This document shows positions 1 to 10,186 of a stretch of DNA of 64,000 bases, in pieces. Source of the DNA: Selaginella moellendorffii (taxonomy: Eukaryota; Streptophyta; Lycopodiopsida; Selaginellales; Selaginellaceae). The notes under the pieces were generated by a model. The model saw only the letters and a program-made list of their open reading frames with translations. It did not search any database and was not told the origin of the DNA. The first letter of the stretch is position 1. Every line of letters begins with the position of its first letter. The stretch lies in the NCBI RefSeq assembly GCF_000143415.4, contig NW_003314326.1, positions 619,141-683,140 of the forward strand, given 5' to 3'. The position numbers were made by a program, and so were the translations under genes.

Positions 1-193
1 GAGCCACCACGTAGCGATACTTGGCAACATGGGAAAAAACCCAAATTTAAATTCAAACAAGAGAAAGTCCAAACAATTCCGCGCCATCGCGCAAATGCGA
101 CAAGAAAGAGTCCTCGCCTTCCAACATTGACGGAGTGTCTCTGCTACTAACGGAGAGAAAATCTTAGGAAAAAGAGAGAGATCTCGGAAGAAC

Positions 194-424
194 ATGAGTG
201 TGATCGTATGGAGCTATCGATCGATCCATCCGAACGAGCTGAGAGCTATGAAACAAAAGGCTTTGATCGAGAAAGCGTACTGGGAGAATATTTGCGCGAT
301 GGAATTCGAGCGAATGTGCTACTCCTCGGCTGGAGGAGCTTCTCCTCCAGCGCCCTCCTCGCCCTCGGGCGGCGGCGGCGGCTTCTCCTCCACTGGCGGG
401 GGCGGCGGTGGCGGTGGCGAGTGA
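194..424 (+). CDS. Small hypothetical protein with Ser/Pro/Gly-rich tail (76 aa)
   Basis: I do not recognise this protein. The ATG-started frame gives 76 residues: a charged, helix-prone first half (about residues 1-45, ending near MEFERMCYSS) and a low-complexity Ser/Pro/Gly tail ending in a run of glycines. The first half looks like real coding sequence and is not repetitive. The GC-rich Gly tail is also open on the opposite strand as a Pro-rich frame, so openness there is weak evidence. It lies about 0.7 kb upstream of the syntaxin start, on the same strand. It could be a small plant-specific gene or the first exon of a longer one. I infer no function. Confidence 0.35.
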   Translation: MSVIVWSYRSIHPNELRAMKQKALIEKAYWENICAMEFERMCYSSAGGASPPAPSSPSGGGGGFSSTGGGGGGGGE

Positions 425-1132
425 GCGCAGTGCGAGCAGATCAGCTCCGGCGGAGGCGGCGGCGGCGGTTTCAAAGGATCGTGATCGATGAGGAACTGGC
501 CTAGATATCCCACTGGATTCGAGGGCCTATGCGAAGTTTCTCCATGGGGTCAATCGAGATAGAGCTAGAGCTTTCGTTCCTCCCACAATGTGGGCGAGAT
601 CAAACACTCTCAAGGAGGAAGGATTCGCTTACCTTTCGATGAGCAAGTGCTGCAAGCCTCTAAACACAACTTGTACCACATTGGCATCCTGGAAGAGAGA
701 AACCCATCAAATTTCCTCGAAGATCCGAGCGATTATCGGGAATTTACCAAGTAGACGCGATGCTGATTCTGGAGAGTCCTCAATTTCATCCATACGTTCA
801 CGGATTCCTGCTTCTTCTCGTCCCCCATCTCCGCACTCTGTTCTTCCCGCGCCTCGAATTTAGGGCTGACTCAAAACGGCACGCCCGTCTCAGCGCGCCA
901 CGTGTGAGACGGAATATGCCACGGCACATCCCGCTAGCTCTTTCTTTTTTTTCCCCAGGAATAAAATAGAGGAGCGCAGGACACCGCTCCCTTCCAATCG
1001 TGAGGAGAGATCCCACGCTCGATCGCTCAATTGATCGCGGGCGGCGCATGCAGCAGCGATCCGGGGCACGGATCGACGAATTCGACGCGGCTGTAGGTCA
1101 AATTTCGCGGCGACAGGGTTGAATCGGGCAGG
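425..1132. promoter_or_regulatory. Upstream region and leader of the syntaxin gene
   Basis: No convincing gene here. An 8-bp perfect inverted repeat (CCGTCTCA at 885-892, TGAGACGG at 905-912) encloses a G-box core CACGTG at 899-904, about 230 bp upstream of the syntaxin ATG. A short T-rich run follows at 941-952. Several short frames cross the region, but none has recognisable protein features. Confidence 0.4.
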
Positions 1133-2360
1133 ATGAGCTACCAGGACTTGGATTTGGAGCGCGGCTACCCGGCCAGGAAGGGCGATGTGCTGAATGGGGG
1201 CCAGGATCCAAGCCAGGCGGTGGCGTCGGGGGTTTTCCAGATCAACACGGCCGTGATGAGCTATACGAGGCTCATGAACCAGCTCGGCACTGCCAAGGAC
1301 ACGCCGGAGCTGCGAACAAAGATGTGAGTGGAATTCTGGAATTCTTCTTCCACGTACAAACCTTTTTTTTTTTTTTTTGTTCTTTCTTTCATCCATAGGC
1401 ACAAGATGAGGCAACACATATCACATTTGATCAAGGAGACGGCCGCGAAGCTCAAGGCTGTCAATGAGACCGATCGCACACAGCCAGTCAGTGTAAGTGG
1501 GATCTATCTCTTTGTTCTTCTTGTTCCTTCTCGGGTTTTTTCTTTCCATGGTGGAACTTAAGAGATATGCGTTGTGGTGTTCTAGGCCTCGACGAAAATG
1601 AAGGATGCGAAGCTTGCCAAGGATTTCCAGAGGGTTTTGCAGACGTTTGAGCAGGCCCAAAAGATTAGCAAGGAGCGGCAGACTGTGTATGCGCCATTGG
1701 TTCCTGAAGTGCTTGGAATGGAAGGGTATGTTTTTCCTCGTCTTTCTGCTTTCTCGAAAGCTGGCTGATGGTGTTCTTGTTTTCTTCGTTCCAGCGCCAG
1801 TCCGGATGATGAACGTCGAATTCTACTCGCCGAGCAGAGACGGTGAGAAGATCCAAACTTGTTTCCAAGTACCTTGTACTGATCTTTCTTTTGAAAATAC
1901 GCAGGCAGGAAGTGTTGCAACTAGACAACGAGGTTACTTTTAACGAGGCCGTGATTGAAGAGAGAGCGCAAGGCATCAGAGAAGTCCAGGAACAAATCGA
2001 GGAAGTGCACGAGATCTTCAAGGATCTTGCGGTAATGGTACATGAGCAGGGTGGAACAATCGGTAAGCTTATCGTTTTTGTCTTCTCCCTTCCATAACAT
2101 TTCTTTACGTCGTTGCTTCGCCAGAGGAGATTGATTCCCACGTAGAGAACAGTTACGCTGCTACAGCGCAAGCGAATAAGCAACTCTCAAAGGCTTCGAA
2201 GAGCCAAAAGTCCGGCAATACTTTGGTAAGAGAGAATCTCTCCATTCTCTCTTCTCATCTACGTTCTTATGTTCCTCGTGCCTTTGTTTTGCAGAGCTGT
2301 TTGCTCATGGTTATTTTTGCGGTGGCTCTGGTGATTGTGATAATCGTGCTCGCGGCATGA
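1133..2360 (+). CDS. SYP2: SYP2-type syntaxin (Qa-SNARE of vacuolar/prevacuolar membranes)
   Basis: Seven exons: 1133-1323, 1399-1492, 1586-1725, 1795-1842, 1905-2062, 2125-2225 and 2295-2360, all GT-AG, giving 265 aa. The start reads [11 protein letters not shown], and the first exon contains [14 protein letters not shown], typical of the plant SYP21/22 (PEP12/VAM3-like) N-terminus. Residues 1 to about 150 form the Habc region. The Qa-SNARE motif spans about 172-230 and includes [14 protein letters not shown] with the zero-layer glutamine. Residues 246-264 are a C-terminal membrane anchor ending in VIVIIVLAA. Members of the family drive homotypic and prevacuolar-to-vacuole fusion with Qb, Qc and R-SNARE partners. 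Length and exon layout fit the family. The gene converges on transketolase, with 228 bp between the stop codons. Confidence 0.93.
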
Positions 2361-2588
2361 GCAAGAGAAAAAGGATGAACATTCAAGCTCATCCCATCAA
2401 AAAATTCTTATAGGTATATAGAAAAGTATGATACTGATTTGCTTCTGTAGCGGGCCTTGTACATGGGAGTTTCAAAGAGAACACCGAGAGCTAGTGTAAT
2501 TACATTCATCTATTTATTCTTCTTACAAGCATTGATTGGGTGTGTTTTGATCGATCTATGGACGCTGGAAATAAAAAAAACTATGATC

Positions 2589-5313
2589 TCAAACTTGGAG
2601 AAGTTTGCGAGCTTCACTCTCGACGTTGTCTACCGTGAAGCCAAATTTCTTGAACACGTCCAGGTAAGCTCCACTCTTTCCAAACGAGTTCACCGCAAGA
2701 ACCCGGCCATGGAATCCAACGTACTCTCTCCATCCAACCGGCGAGCCAGCCTCCACGCTCAATCTCTTCTTCACGCTCCTCGGAAGAATCTCGTCCTTGT
2801 ACTCGACCGGCTGCTCGTCGAACAGCTCCCAGCTAACCAGCGACACCACTCGTACCTTAAATCCATCGCTTCGCAGCTTCTCGGCCGCTCCCTCGCACAG
2901 GCATAGCTCGGAGCCTGTTCCGATGATAATGAGCTCGGGATCGCTGCCGCTGGAGGAATTGTCGCTGACGACGTAGCCTCCCTTCTCAACTTTGTCAGCC
3001 GAAGTTCCTGCTACGTGAGCCTGGACTTTCTGCCTGGAGAGTGCGATCACGGTCGGGCCTGAATCTCGTCTTCTCACTGCCACTTGGTATGCTCCGCTGG
3101 TTTCGTTGCCATCAGCCGGGCGTAGAACGACCAAGTTTGGGATCGCTCGAAGTCCCACGAGCTGTTCTACTGGCTGGTGCGTCGGACCATCTTCACCCAG
3201 GCCGATGGAGTCGTGCGTGCAAATGTAGATCACGCCGGCTCGGCTGAGAGCTGAGAGCCTCATGGCGTGTTTCATGTAGTCGCTGAAGGCTAGGAACGTT
3301 GCCGCGAACGGGATGAGACCGCTAGAGTGGAGAGACAGGCCGTTGGAGATCGCTGCCATTGCGTGCTCACGAATTCCATAGCGGACGTTTCTTCCCCACG
3401 GAGTCTTGTGTTGGAAATCATCGTAGTCTTTGAGATAGGCCTTGTTTGATGATGCTAAGTCTGCACTGCCGCCAATCAGTCCAGGAATCACAGTAGATAA
3501 TGCGTTGAGACATTTCTCCGAGTAGCTTCGGGTGGCGTCCACAGGATCTGATTGAGACCATGTCTATAAAACAAACAAAAACGTGAGACAAAAAATAAAA
3601 CTACTAAGTGAAGAGAAACACAAAAAACTTACCGGTAAGACTTTTTCCCATCCCTCGGAAATGATATTTCCAAGAAGCTGTTTGAACTCGTTGGCCTCGT
3701 TAGGAAATTCCTGCTCGTACTTGGCAAGCTCTATGTTCCACTCCTCTTCTATGCATTCTGCTTCCTTGGCCTTTTTCTTGAACTCCCTGGAACGAAGCTT
3801 AGTCAAGACGGAATGAAGATACTCGACTTACTCGTAAACCGTGGGTACGACATAGAAAGGCTCTCTTCCCTCCCAACTAAGAGCCGCTTTGATGCCTTTC
3901 ACGTCTTCTTCGTCAAAAGTTCCGTGATGTGCTTTAGAAGTTCCTTGTTTCTTAGAAGGAAAACCGATTGAAGACTTTACCTGAACAAATGCGGCTTAGC
4001 AAACGAAAGCAATAAGCATTCTCACGATACTCTACCTGGATTAATGTTGGTTTCTCAGTTTCCGCGAAAGCTTCGTCTAGAGCTTTAACAAACTTTCCAG
4101 GATGCTCGTGGATATCTTCCACAAGAATCGTTTGCCATCCTAGAGCCCTGTATCTGCCAGCCACATCCTCCGAGAACGCAAGCTCTGTATCACCATCAAT
4201 CGTATTATGATTGTCATCGTAAATGACTGTGAGCTTGTCGAGTTTCCAGTGCCCGGCTAATGAAGCTGATTCGTTTGAAATGCCCTCCATAGCACATCCA
4301 TCTCCCATAATGCAAAACCTGTAAAAATGATGTTTGTGATAAGATCCACGAGTTGTTGCCTTACGTTCTGTGGTTAACAATATCATGTCCCGGTTTATTG
4401 AATCGAGCTGCTAGATGACGTTCCGCTAACGCTAGTCCCACAGCATTTGCTACTCCTTGTCCAAGAGGACCTATAAACCAAAGAAGAAGAAGCAAGAAAT
4501 CAATAGCATCAAACCAGACTGAAAAAAATCATACCAGTTGTTACTTCGATACCAGCAGTCTCAGAATTTTCTGGGTGGCCTGGAGTACGTGCTCCAAACT
4601 TACACAAGCGTTTCAAGTCCTCCATCTAAGAAGAAACAATCGCAGGCTAAGAACAAACAAGAAAGAAAGAAAGAAAAACCTCAAACCTGGACAGATTCAA
4701 AGCCTGCTAGATGAAGACATATGTACTGAAGAAGGCAGCCATGGCCAGCGCTAAGAACGAAGCGATCGCGATTAAACCATCCAGGATTTCCCGGATTGTA
4801 TTTCATCACCTTCCTGTAGAGCGTGAATCCAACCTCGGCCATTCCCAGCGGCATTCCTGGATGCCCAGCCTTGGCATTGTTGACGGCATCCACCACAAGC
4901 ATGCGCATATTTTGGACGCATCGTCGATCGATCTGTTCCTGGAGCCATTCCTTGTCGCGAGCGCGTCCATTAGCCTTGTATTCATCCCACACCCTTGATC
5001 CAAGCATCATCCTCAGCTCATCCTCCCACACCTCCACAGACCCTAGCTCCGATTCTTCCCGGAATTCCTCCCTCGCTGTGTCCACGGATCTATCGTGCGT
5101 CTGCCCCGGCTCGAGATCGAGCGCCGTGGATTTCCGGATGGACTCCTTGACCTGATCCCTCTGCTGGGACGAGGCGCGAACCTGGAGATGGAGAAACCTG
5201 TGCCTGTGAGCTCCCGCCGGCGATCGAGCGAGAAGAAAGCGCCCGGCCCTGGCATTGTAAATCGAGGACGAAATCGAGAGAGAGCCCGTCGATGATGCTG
5301 TGAGGGACGCCAT
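2589..5313 (-). CDS. TKL: Transketolase, plastid-targeted
   Basis: Seven exons on the minus strand: 5313-4687, 4625-4535, 4470-4365, 4318-4036, 3980-3832, 3786-3633 and 3563-2589, totalling 794 aa. Introns are 45-69 nt. The enzyme moves two-carbon units between sugar phosphates in the Calvin-Benson and pentose phosphate pathways, using thiamine diphosphate and a divalent metal. Visible signatures are [16 protein letters not shown], the ThDP motif beginning MGDGCAMEG (about residue 280), and GEDGPTHQP (about 593). Start MASLTASS was chosen because it opens a Ser-rich, acid-poor transit peptide; an in-frame ATG lies six codons upstream. At about 210 residues the N-terminal part is longer than usual. 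The fifth intron removes an in-frame TAA and is only 45 nt. Confidence 0.93.
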
Positions 5314-5625
5314 TGCTGCTCTCTCGAGCATGAAAGACCTTCCATTTGAAATATAGGGCTTTAACAACAAACGTGGCAAGAGCCAACAAGGCCAAGTGGC
5401 AGCCGCGCGTCCAAAGTACATATTCACTGGTTATGACTACCATAACTATGTTTACTTTAAATATGTTTAAAAATATTTAAGTTGTTTAATTTTTAAAAAA
5501 TAAAAATAAAAAATTTTAAATAATTCTTTGTTAATCCCAAAACTAATAAGTATTATGATTATGATTATTAGTATTATTATTATTAAAAGTCCAGAAGAAA
5601 GAATCAGATAGTAAGCATATTATTA

Positions 5626-5662
<37 letters not shown>

Positions 5663-5686
5663 CATTATTAGCTTTTTTAGATACAA
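5314..5686. repeat. AT-rich spacer with ATT/TTA microsatellite
   Basis: The interval between the transketolase start and the BURP stop is strongly AT-rich. It contains an interrupted ATT/TTA trinucleotide microsatellite, roughly 5571-5671. The part from about 5455 onward recurs at 10048-10186, next to the second BURP gene, so one border of the tandem duplication lies in this spacer. The transketolase promoter must lie in the proximal part. Confidence 0.7.
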
Positions 5687-7737
5687 TCAAGCATAGACAG
5701 TGGCAGTGGGAACGAACATAATGACCGTTTCCACAAACCAGTGACAAACATAAGTCTTACCCATCTTGTGGCACAGAACGTTTGGAGTGAGCTCCATGCC
5801 ACTGCTGGTCTTCACATTTACTTTGGAAGCGCTGGTGCTACTCACCTTGTGACAGAAGTAGACTTTGTATGGAAACATAGTTGTGTGGCAGACGACCATA
5901 AGGGTGTCGCCTTTCGTGATGGGCTTGACCTCGCCAAGCTTGATAGTTTTTCCAACCTCGGCCGCGAAAGCCTTGCTTCCTGTCACCATGGTAATCTCTA
6001 CAGGGCCAAGGGTGGAGGTGACGAACTCGGCCATTTCTTCCATGGAAGCCACACACTTCATCTTCCCCCCAGCATTGTCATTGCAGAGTTCCAGAGTGAA
6101 GGCCATCTTTCTTGCCAGTGGAGACTCCTTTGGGACGTTAAACTCTTTCAAGTAAGAGTCAAGGCTCCGCTTACCGAAGTTTGTGTGCTTAGCCATTGCG
6201 TTTGGCAGGAGTGCCCGTGGAGGATAAGTGTCACGGATGTTTGGGAGGACACTTTCAGTTCCTGTCAAGATTTTCCACAAGTACGAGTAAATAAGTTTGC
6301 AAAAGGAATGTTTGGACTTACCGTTTCTCTGTCGGAGTTCTTCCAGTGTGAAGAAGTGATGGAGCATTCCAGGGGAGCATTTCGCTATTAAGGCTTTGAT
6401 GGTTGGCCAGTCCATAGAGTGCAGTGACTTCCTTCCTCCATAACCCTCTTCCTCGTACTCAGTAAAAATCTGGATCAAATACAGCGGCATGTTCTTCTTG
6501 CAACTAGTGCTTGGTTTGACAGAAGCATCGCCAAAGTGAGCATTTCCTCCTAATCCGTGGTCACCAAAGTGAGCATTTCCACCTAGAGAAGCATCACCAA
6601 AGTGAGCATTTACGCCTAAACCATGGTCTTTGAAGTCCCCAAAGTGAGCATTGCCACCCAAACTTTGGTCTTTGAAGTCACCAAAGTGAGCATTACCACC
6701 CAAACCATGATCTTTGAAATCGCCGAAGTGCGCGTTGCCACCCAAACCATGGTCTTTGAAGTCCCCAAAATGAGCATTGCCACCCAAACTTTGGTCTTTG
6801 AAGTCACCAAAGTGAGCATTACCACCCAAACCATGATCTTTGAAGTCACCAAAGTGAGCATTACCACCCAAACCATGATCTTTGAAATCGCCGAAGTGCG
6901 CGTTGCCACCCAAACCATGGTCTTTGAAGTCCCCAAAATGAGCATTGCCACCCAAACTTTGGTCTTTGAAGTCACCAAAGTGAGCATTACCACCCAAACC
7001 ATGATCTTTGAAATCGCCGAAGTGCGCGTTGCCACCCAAACCATGGTCTTTGAAATCGCCAAAATGGGCGTTGCCACCCAATGACCCATGGTCTTTGAAA
7101 TCGCCAAAGTGGGCATTGCCACCCAAGTCATGGTCTTTGAAGTCGCCGAAGTGTGCATCTCCACCCAATGATCCGTGGTCTTTGAAGTCACCAAAGTGCG
7201 TATTTCCACCCAATCCAGTGTCACCAAAGTGAGCATTTCCGCCAAGCCCGTGATCCTTACGAAAGTCACCAAAGTGAGCGTTTCCACCCAGAGCTCCATG
7301 ATCTTTGAAGTCACCAAAGTGTGCATTGCCGCCAAGATCTCTGGCTTCCAGCGAGCGTACACGGTCATGGAAGTCACCAAAGTGAGCATTCCCTCCGAGC
7401 TTGCTTGCTGCAAGGGCGGTCTTCTCTGCAGCATCGCCAAAGTGGGCATTGCCTCCATGCCTTCCGTAAGGATGACAAAAAAGTCCTGCACGGTGGCAAA
7501 GCTTTGCATCGGCCGTGAAAACGCCTCTTCTCATCTGCTCGCCGAAGCGAGCCGATTCGAATGCCCCCAGAGGCGAGGCTTCATCGGCGAAACTCGTGGA
7601 GATTATGTCACTGCATTCGGAAAGCTGCCAAACAGGAATCCCCAGCTTTAATAACGATTGAACGATATAAGTTGGAAAGAACTACTTACAAGGAGAGACG
7701 AGAAGAGAAGAGATAGGCCGAGCGCAAGGCGATCCAT
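5687..7737 (-). CDS. BURP-domain protein with GGNAHFGD repeats (PG1beta-like), copy 1
   Basis: Three exons: 7737-7690, 7645-6322 and 6261-5687, giving 648 aa. Exon 1 (MDRLALGLSLLFSSLL) is a signal peptide core, so the protein should be secreted to the wall. A 14-residue unit, GGNAHFGDFKDHGL and variants, is repeated about 22 times in the first half. It resembles the FxxYGxxGN repeats of polygalacturonase-1 beta subunits, with His replacing Tyr. The C-terminal third is a BURP domain: CH-X10-CH-X25-CH is canonical, but only 7 residues separate the third and fourth CH pairs (CHKMGKTYVCHWF) where 25-26 are usual. The 60-nt last intron is frame-neutral and stop-free, so its retention would add 20 residues. 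BURP proteins of this type act at pectin-rich walls; the exact role is unknown. Confidence 0.87.
6540..7470 (-). repeat. In-gene tandem repeat, 42-bp unit coding GGNAHFGDFKDHGL
   Basis: About 22 units lie inside BURP copy 1, most of 42 bp with shorter ones at both ends. Central units are nearly identical in DNA as well as protein, with a higher-order pattern of HGL, HGL, QSL endings. That is what unequal exchange or gene conversion within the array would produce. Confidence 0.9.
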
Positions 7738-7976
7738 GGTCTTGCGATGGGGCTGGAAGCCAGAATTTATTGATCGTAGTCTCACTGTGCAAGTAAAGAG
7801 ACAGATATCTTTCAAGCCTCCGTGGCTTTAACTCTTTTGTCCGGGAGCGTGAATTATAGAGGAAGAATTCAATTTAGAATTGCATGTTGAAACTTTTGCT
7901 AAAACTCTTTATAATTGCATTGATTAATTGATCGATTTTGGAGATAAGGACCCGCACCAACTTTCGGGCCGGACGA

Positions 7977-9101
7977 ATTCTCGCAGAATTTTCAAGATAA
8001 TTATTTAATCTAATTAATTTGTATTAAGGTTGGGACTACTTCTTCTTCCGCAATTGATCCATTACCAGCACTGGCTGATATTGCCAAGGTAAAAATACAT
8101 TTTCTAGTTATTGAATGTTTTATTAATTTCCAAGAGACGGGAATGTGGGATGTGGTTCCATGTTGATGCAGCTTATGCTGGTAATGCCTGCATTTGTCCA
8201 GAATTTCGACATTTTTTAAATGGTGTTGAAAATGCCCACTCTTTTAATCTAAGTGCAAATAAGTGGCTTCTTACCAATATTGACTGTTCCATACTTTGGC
8301 TGAAGGTTTGATCTTTTACAAACGTTACAATCAATTTTTAATATACTCTTACAGGACTCTAAGCAGCTATCTTCGACACTTTCAACATTAACAAACATAC
8401 AGGTATGAGTTCTTAAATCTACTCTTTTTCATAGTTCAATTCAGTCTCGGGTGGTAAATTTCAAAGATGGCAAGTTGCTCAAGGAAGACGATTTAGGTAA
8501 GTGCGAATAATTCTTTTTCCTTTGACATGGGATACTCTTTTCCAATCTTTAAAGCTGTGGTTTGTGATGCGCTTGTATGGAGCCTCGGGACTTCGTAGCC
8601 ACATAAGAACTCACATAAACCATGCTAAGCATTTCGAGATCCTTGTGCCAGAGGACTCTCGCTTTGAGGTATAACTCGTGAGAGTTCTCTAAAATTGTGA
8701 GACCATGATCTACGTTTGTGAGTTGCCAGTCTTAGCACCATGTCGATTTGGTCTCGTTTGCTTCAGGCTCAAACCAAGTGTAAAACAGTAAGGGCCAACA
8801 GCGTCGAGCGCCGTCAGGTGGTCGAAGATTGGAATAGACACTCGGAGAGATCTCTGTGAAGATAACGGATGGAAACTGAACTGTTTGCTTCTGGAAACTG
8901 TTAACTCTGGGGGAAAGATTTTCATGACACACACTGTAAGAAGCTCTCAAGCTATAGTGAAATGGGACTATAACCGATTTATCCTCAGGTACTCTCGGGC
9001 GTGTATACATTGAATGTCAATTGGTGGCACGCAGACTAAACGTGAAAATGTTGATGGTGCGTGGAAGATAATCCGCACAAAACTTGTTAGATCAAGATTA
9101 A
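7977..9101 (+). pseudogene. Aromatic amino acid decarboxylase relic (5' half deleted)
   Basis: This matches exons 6-12 of the intact decarboxylase at 13490-14536. Exons 1-5 are missing: the BURP upstream region runs directly into intron 5 sequence near 7974. The HVDAAYAG and NKWLL (PLP lysine) segment is still readable at 8140-8306. Damage includes loss of about 30 bp at the exon 9 start, a 1-bp deletion in the KDW region, a destroyed acceptor before exon 10 (CAG to CAA), a 1-bp loss at the exon 11 start, about 75 extra bases near 8788-8858 and a 9-bp loss near the end. It retains a GT donor after exon 9 where the intact copy has GC. Confidence 0.85.
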
Positions 9102-9243
9102 TAAGACCAGGTTATAATATCAAGATAATATCCTTGTGCATTTAAGAATAATAATTAACTAAGAAAACCTAGCTTTTAAAATGGTGAAAATCCACGTGTG
9201 AGAAAGGGGCGAGTCTCGGAAGAGTTCTAGATGTGGTGACTAG

Positions 9244-10047
9244 GTATGTTTTTCTCTTTTCCTTTGTATCCGTTCCAGGTACTAGGGTCGCCAGGCAGCA
9301 GCATTGCCCGAGCAAGAGGGCTGTAGAAAGATCGGGGATCAAGCAGCCAAAGAAAAACTATAACCAGGCTATATTTCTCAAGATTGTCTCCCAGGATCGC
9401 CAGGAGCTTTTCAGGAAGCAATGCGGAGAGCCCATCATCAAGAAATCCATTGAGAAGAGGGAATTTTTGCTAGGAAACCATTTGAACTGGAGAACACACA
9501 TAACTGTGGTTTTTGCTGGCGCGGTTTTGCTTGCAACACCTGCGTTTGCGGCCGATGCTCTCAAGACATGTTCCTGTCTTCTCAAAGAATGCTGGTAATT
9601 TTATTCTTCTCTTTTGTCCTTCAAGAAAGATGAGTTTTTTTTTTCTTCCCTAGATTGGAGCCTGCTTGATGTATTGCAGATCCTTCGTGTGGTGCCAATG
9701 TTGCGTGCTTGCAAACTTGTAATGATTGACCTAACAAGACTGAGTGCCAAGTAAGTCTCTAGATTTTGTGTAAAACTTCTTTTGGATTGATCGACCATTG
9801 TGATTCACAAATACTTTCAGATAAAATGCAGAAACATTTTCGAAAACAAGGTGGTGGATAATTGAGTGGTGAAAATGCAGAGACATTTTCAAGAACAAGG
9901 TGGTGGACGAATTCAACGATTGTGCAGTGAGCTGCAAGAGCTGCATCCCGCAGAAGAAAGACGAGTGGCATTTCCGAGTCCCGCCACCCTCGGCACTTGT
10001 CCAGAGCTTCAACACCACGAAGTTTACTGGGAAATGGTTCATCTCCA
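9244..10047 (+). pseudogene. Violaxanthin de-epoxidase relic, truncated at the duplication junction
   Basis: Homologous to exons 1-3 of the intact VDE at 14761-15720. The block carrying the ATG has been deleted, exon 2 has an in-frame TGA, and exon 3 carries a 49-bp internal tandem duplication starting near 9823, which brings further stops. The copy ends inside exon 3, at the position coding the start of the lipocalin barrel (KW motif), where it joins BURP 3' flank DNA. Most of the catalytic lipocalin domain and the Glu-rich tail are absent, so it cannot encode an enzyme. Confidence 0.88.
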
Positions 10048-10186
10048 AATGTGTTTAAAATAATGAAGTTGTTTAATATTTAAAATATTTATTTACAACT
10101 TATCAAGACGTTAAAAAAAAAGTAATATAATTTCAAATATTTTTTGTTGTTAACCCCAAAGCCAATAAGTATTATTATTATTACAA

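Larger units (their letters stand above)
5455..10047. repeat. Tandem segmental duplication, unit A (BURP - decarboxylase - VDE)
   Basis: This stretch matches 10048 to about 15505 in the same order and orientation: BURP gene (-), decarboxylase (+), VDE (+). The right end of unit A is inside VDE exon 3. At 10047/10048 the VDE sequence passes directly into DNA matching the BURP 3' flank at about 5455. Unit A has lost about 1 kb relative to unit B (decarboxylase exons 1-5, junction near 7974) and carries many small indels. Confidence 0.85.

Noticed and set aside
2457-2906. 149-codon plus-strand frame overlapping the transketolase 3' exon
   Set aside because: Antisense to conserved transketolase sequence; no features of its own.
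3807-3832. Apparent in-frame TAA breaking the transketolase gene
   Set aside because: It lies inside a 45-nt GT-AG intron (3787-3831), a size matching the 46-nt intron at 4319-4364. The spliced frame is continuous.
5741-6391. 216-codon plus-strand frame opposite the BURP domain (also at 10241-10891)
   Set aside because: It is antisense to a conserved domain in both copies. Conservation is explained by the BURP coding strand, and no motif is present.
6616-7651. Long plus- and minus-strand open frames over the BURP repeats (for example VFEVTKVSITTQT-type repeats)
   Set aside because: They are shadows of the 42-bp coding repeat, whose unit length is a multiple of three and keeps alternative frames open. 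They lack other protein features.
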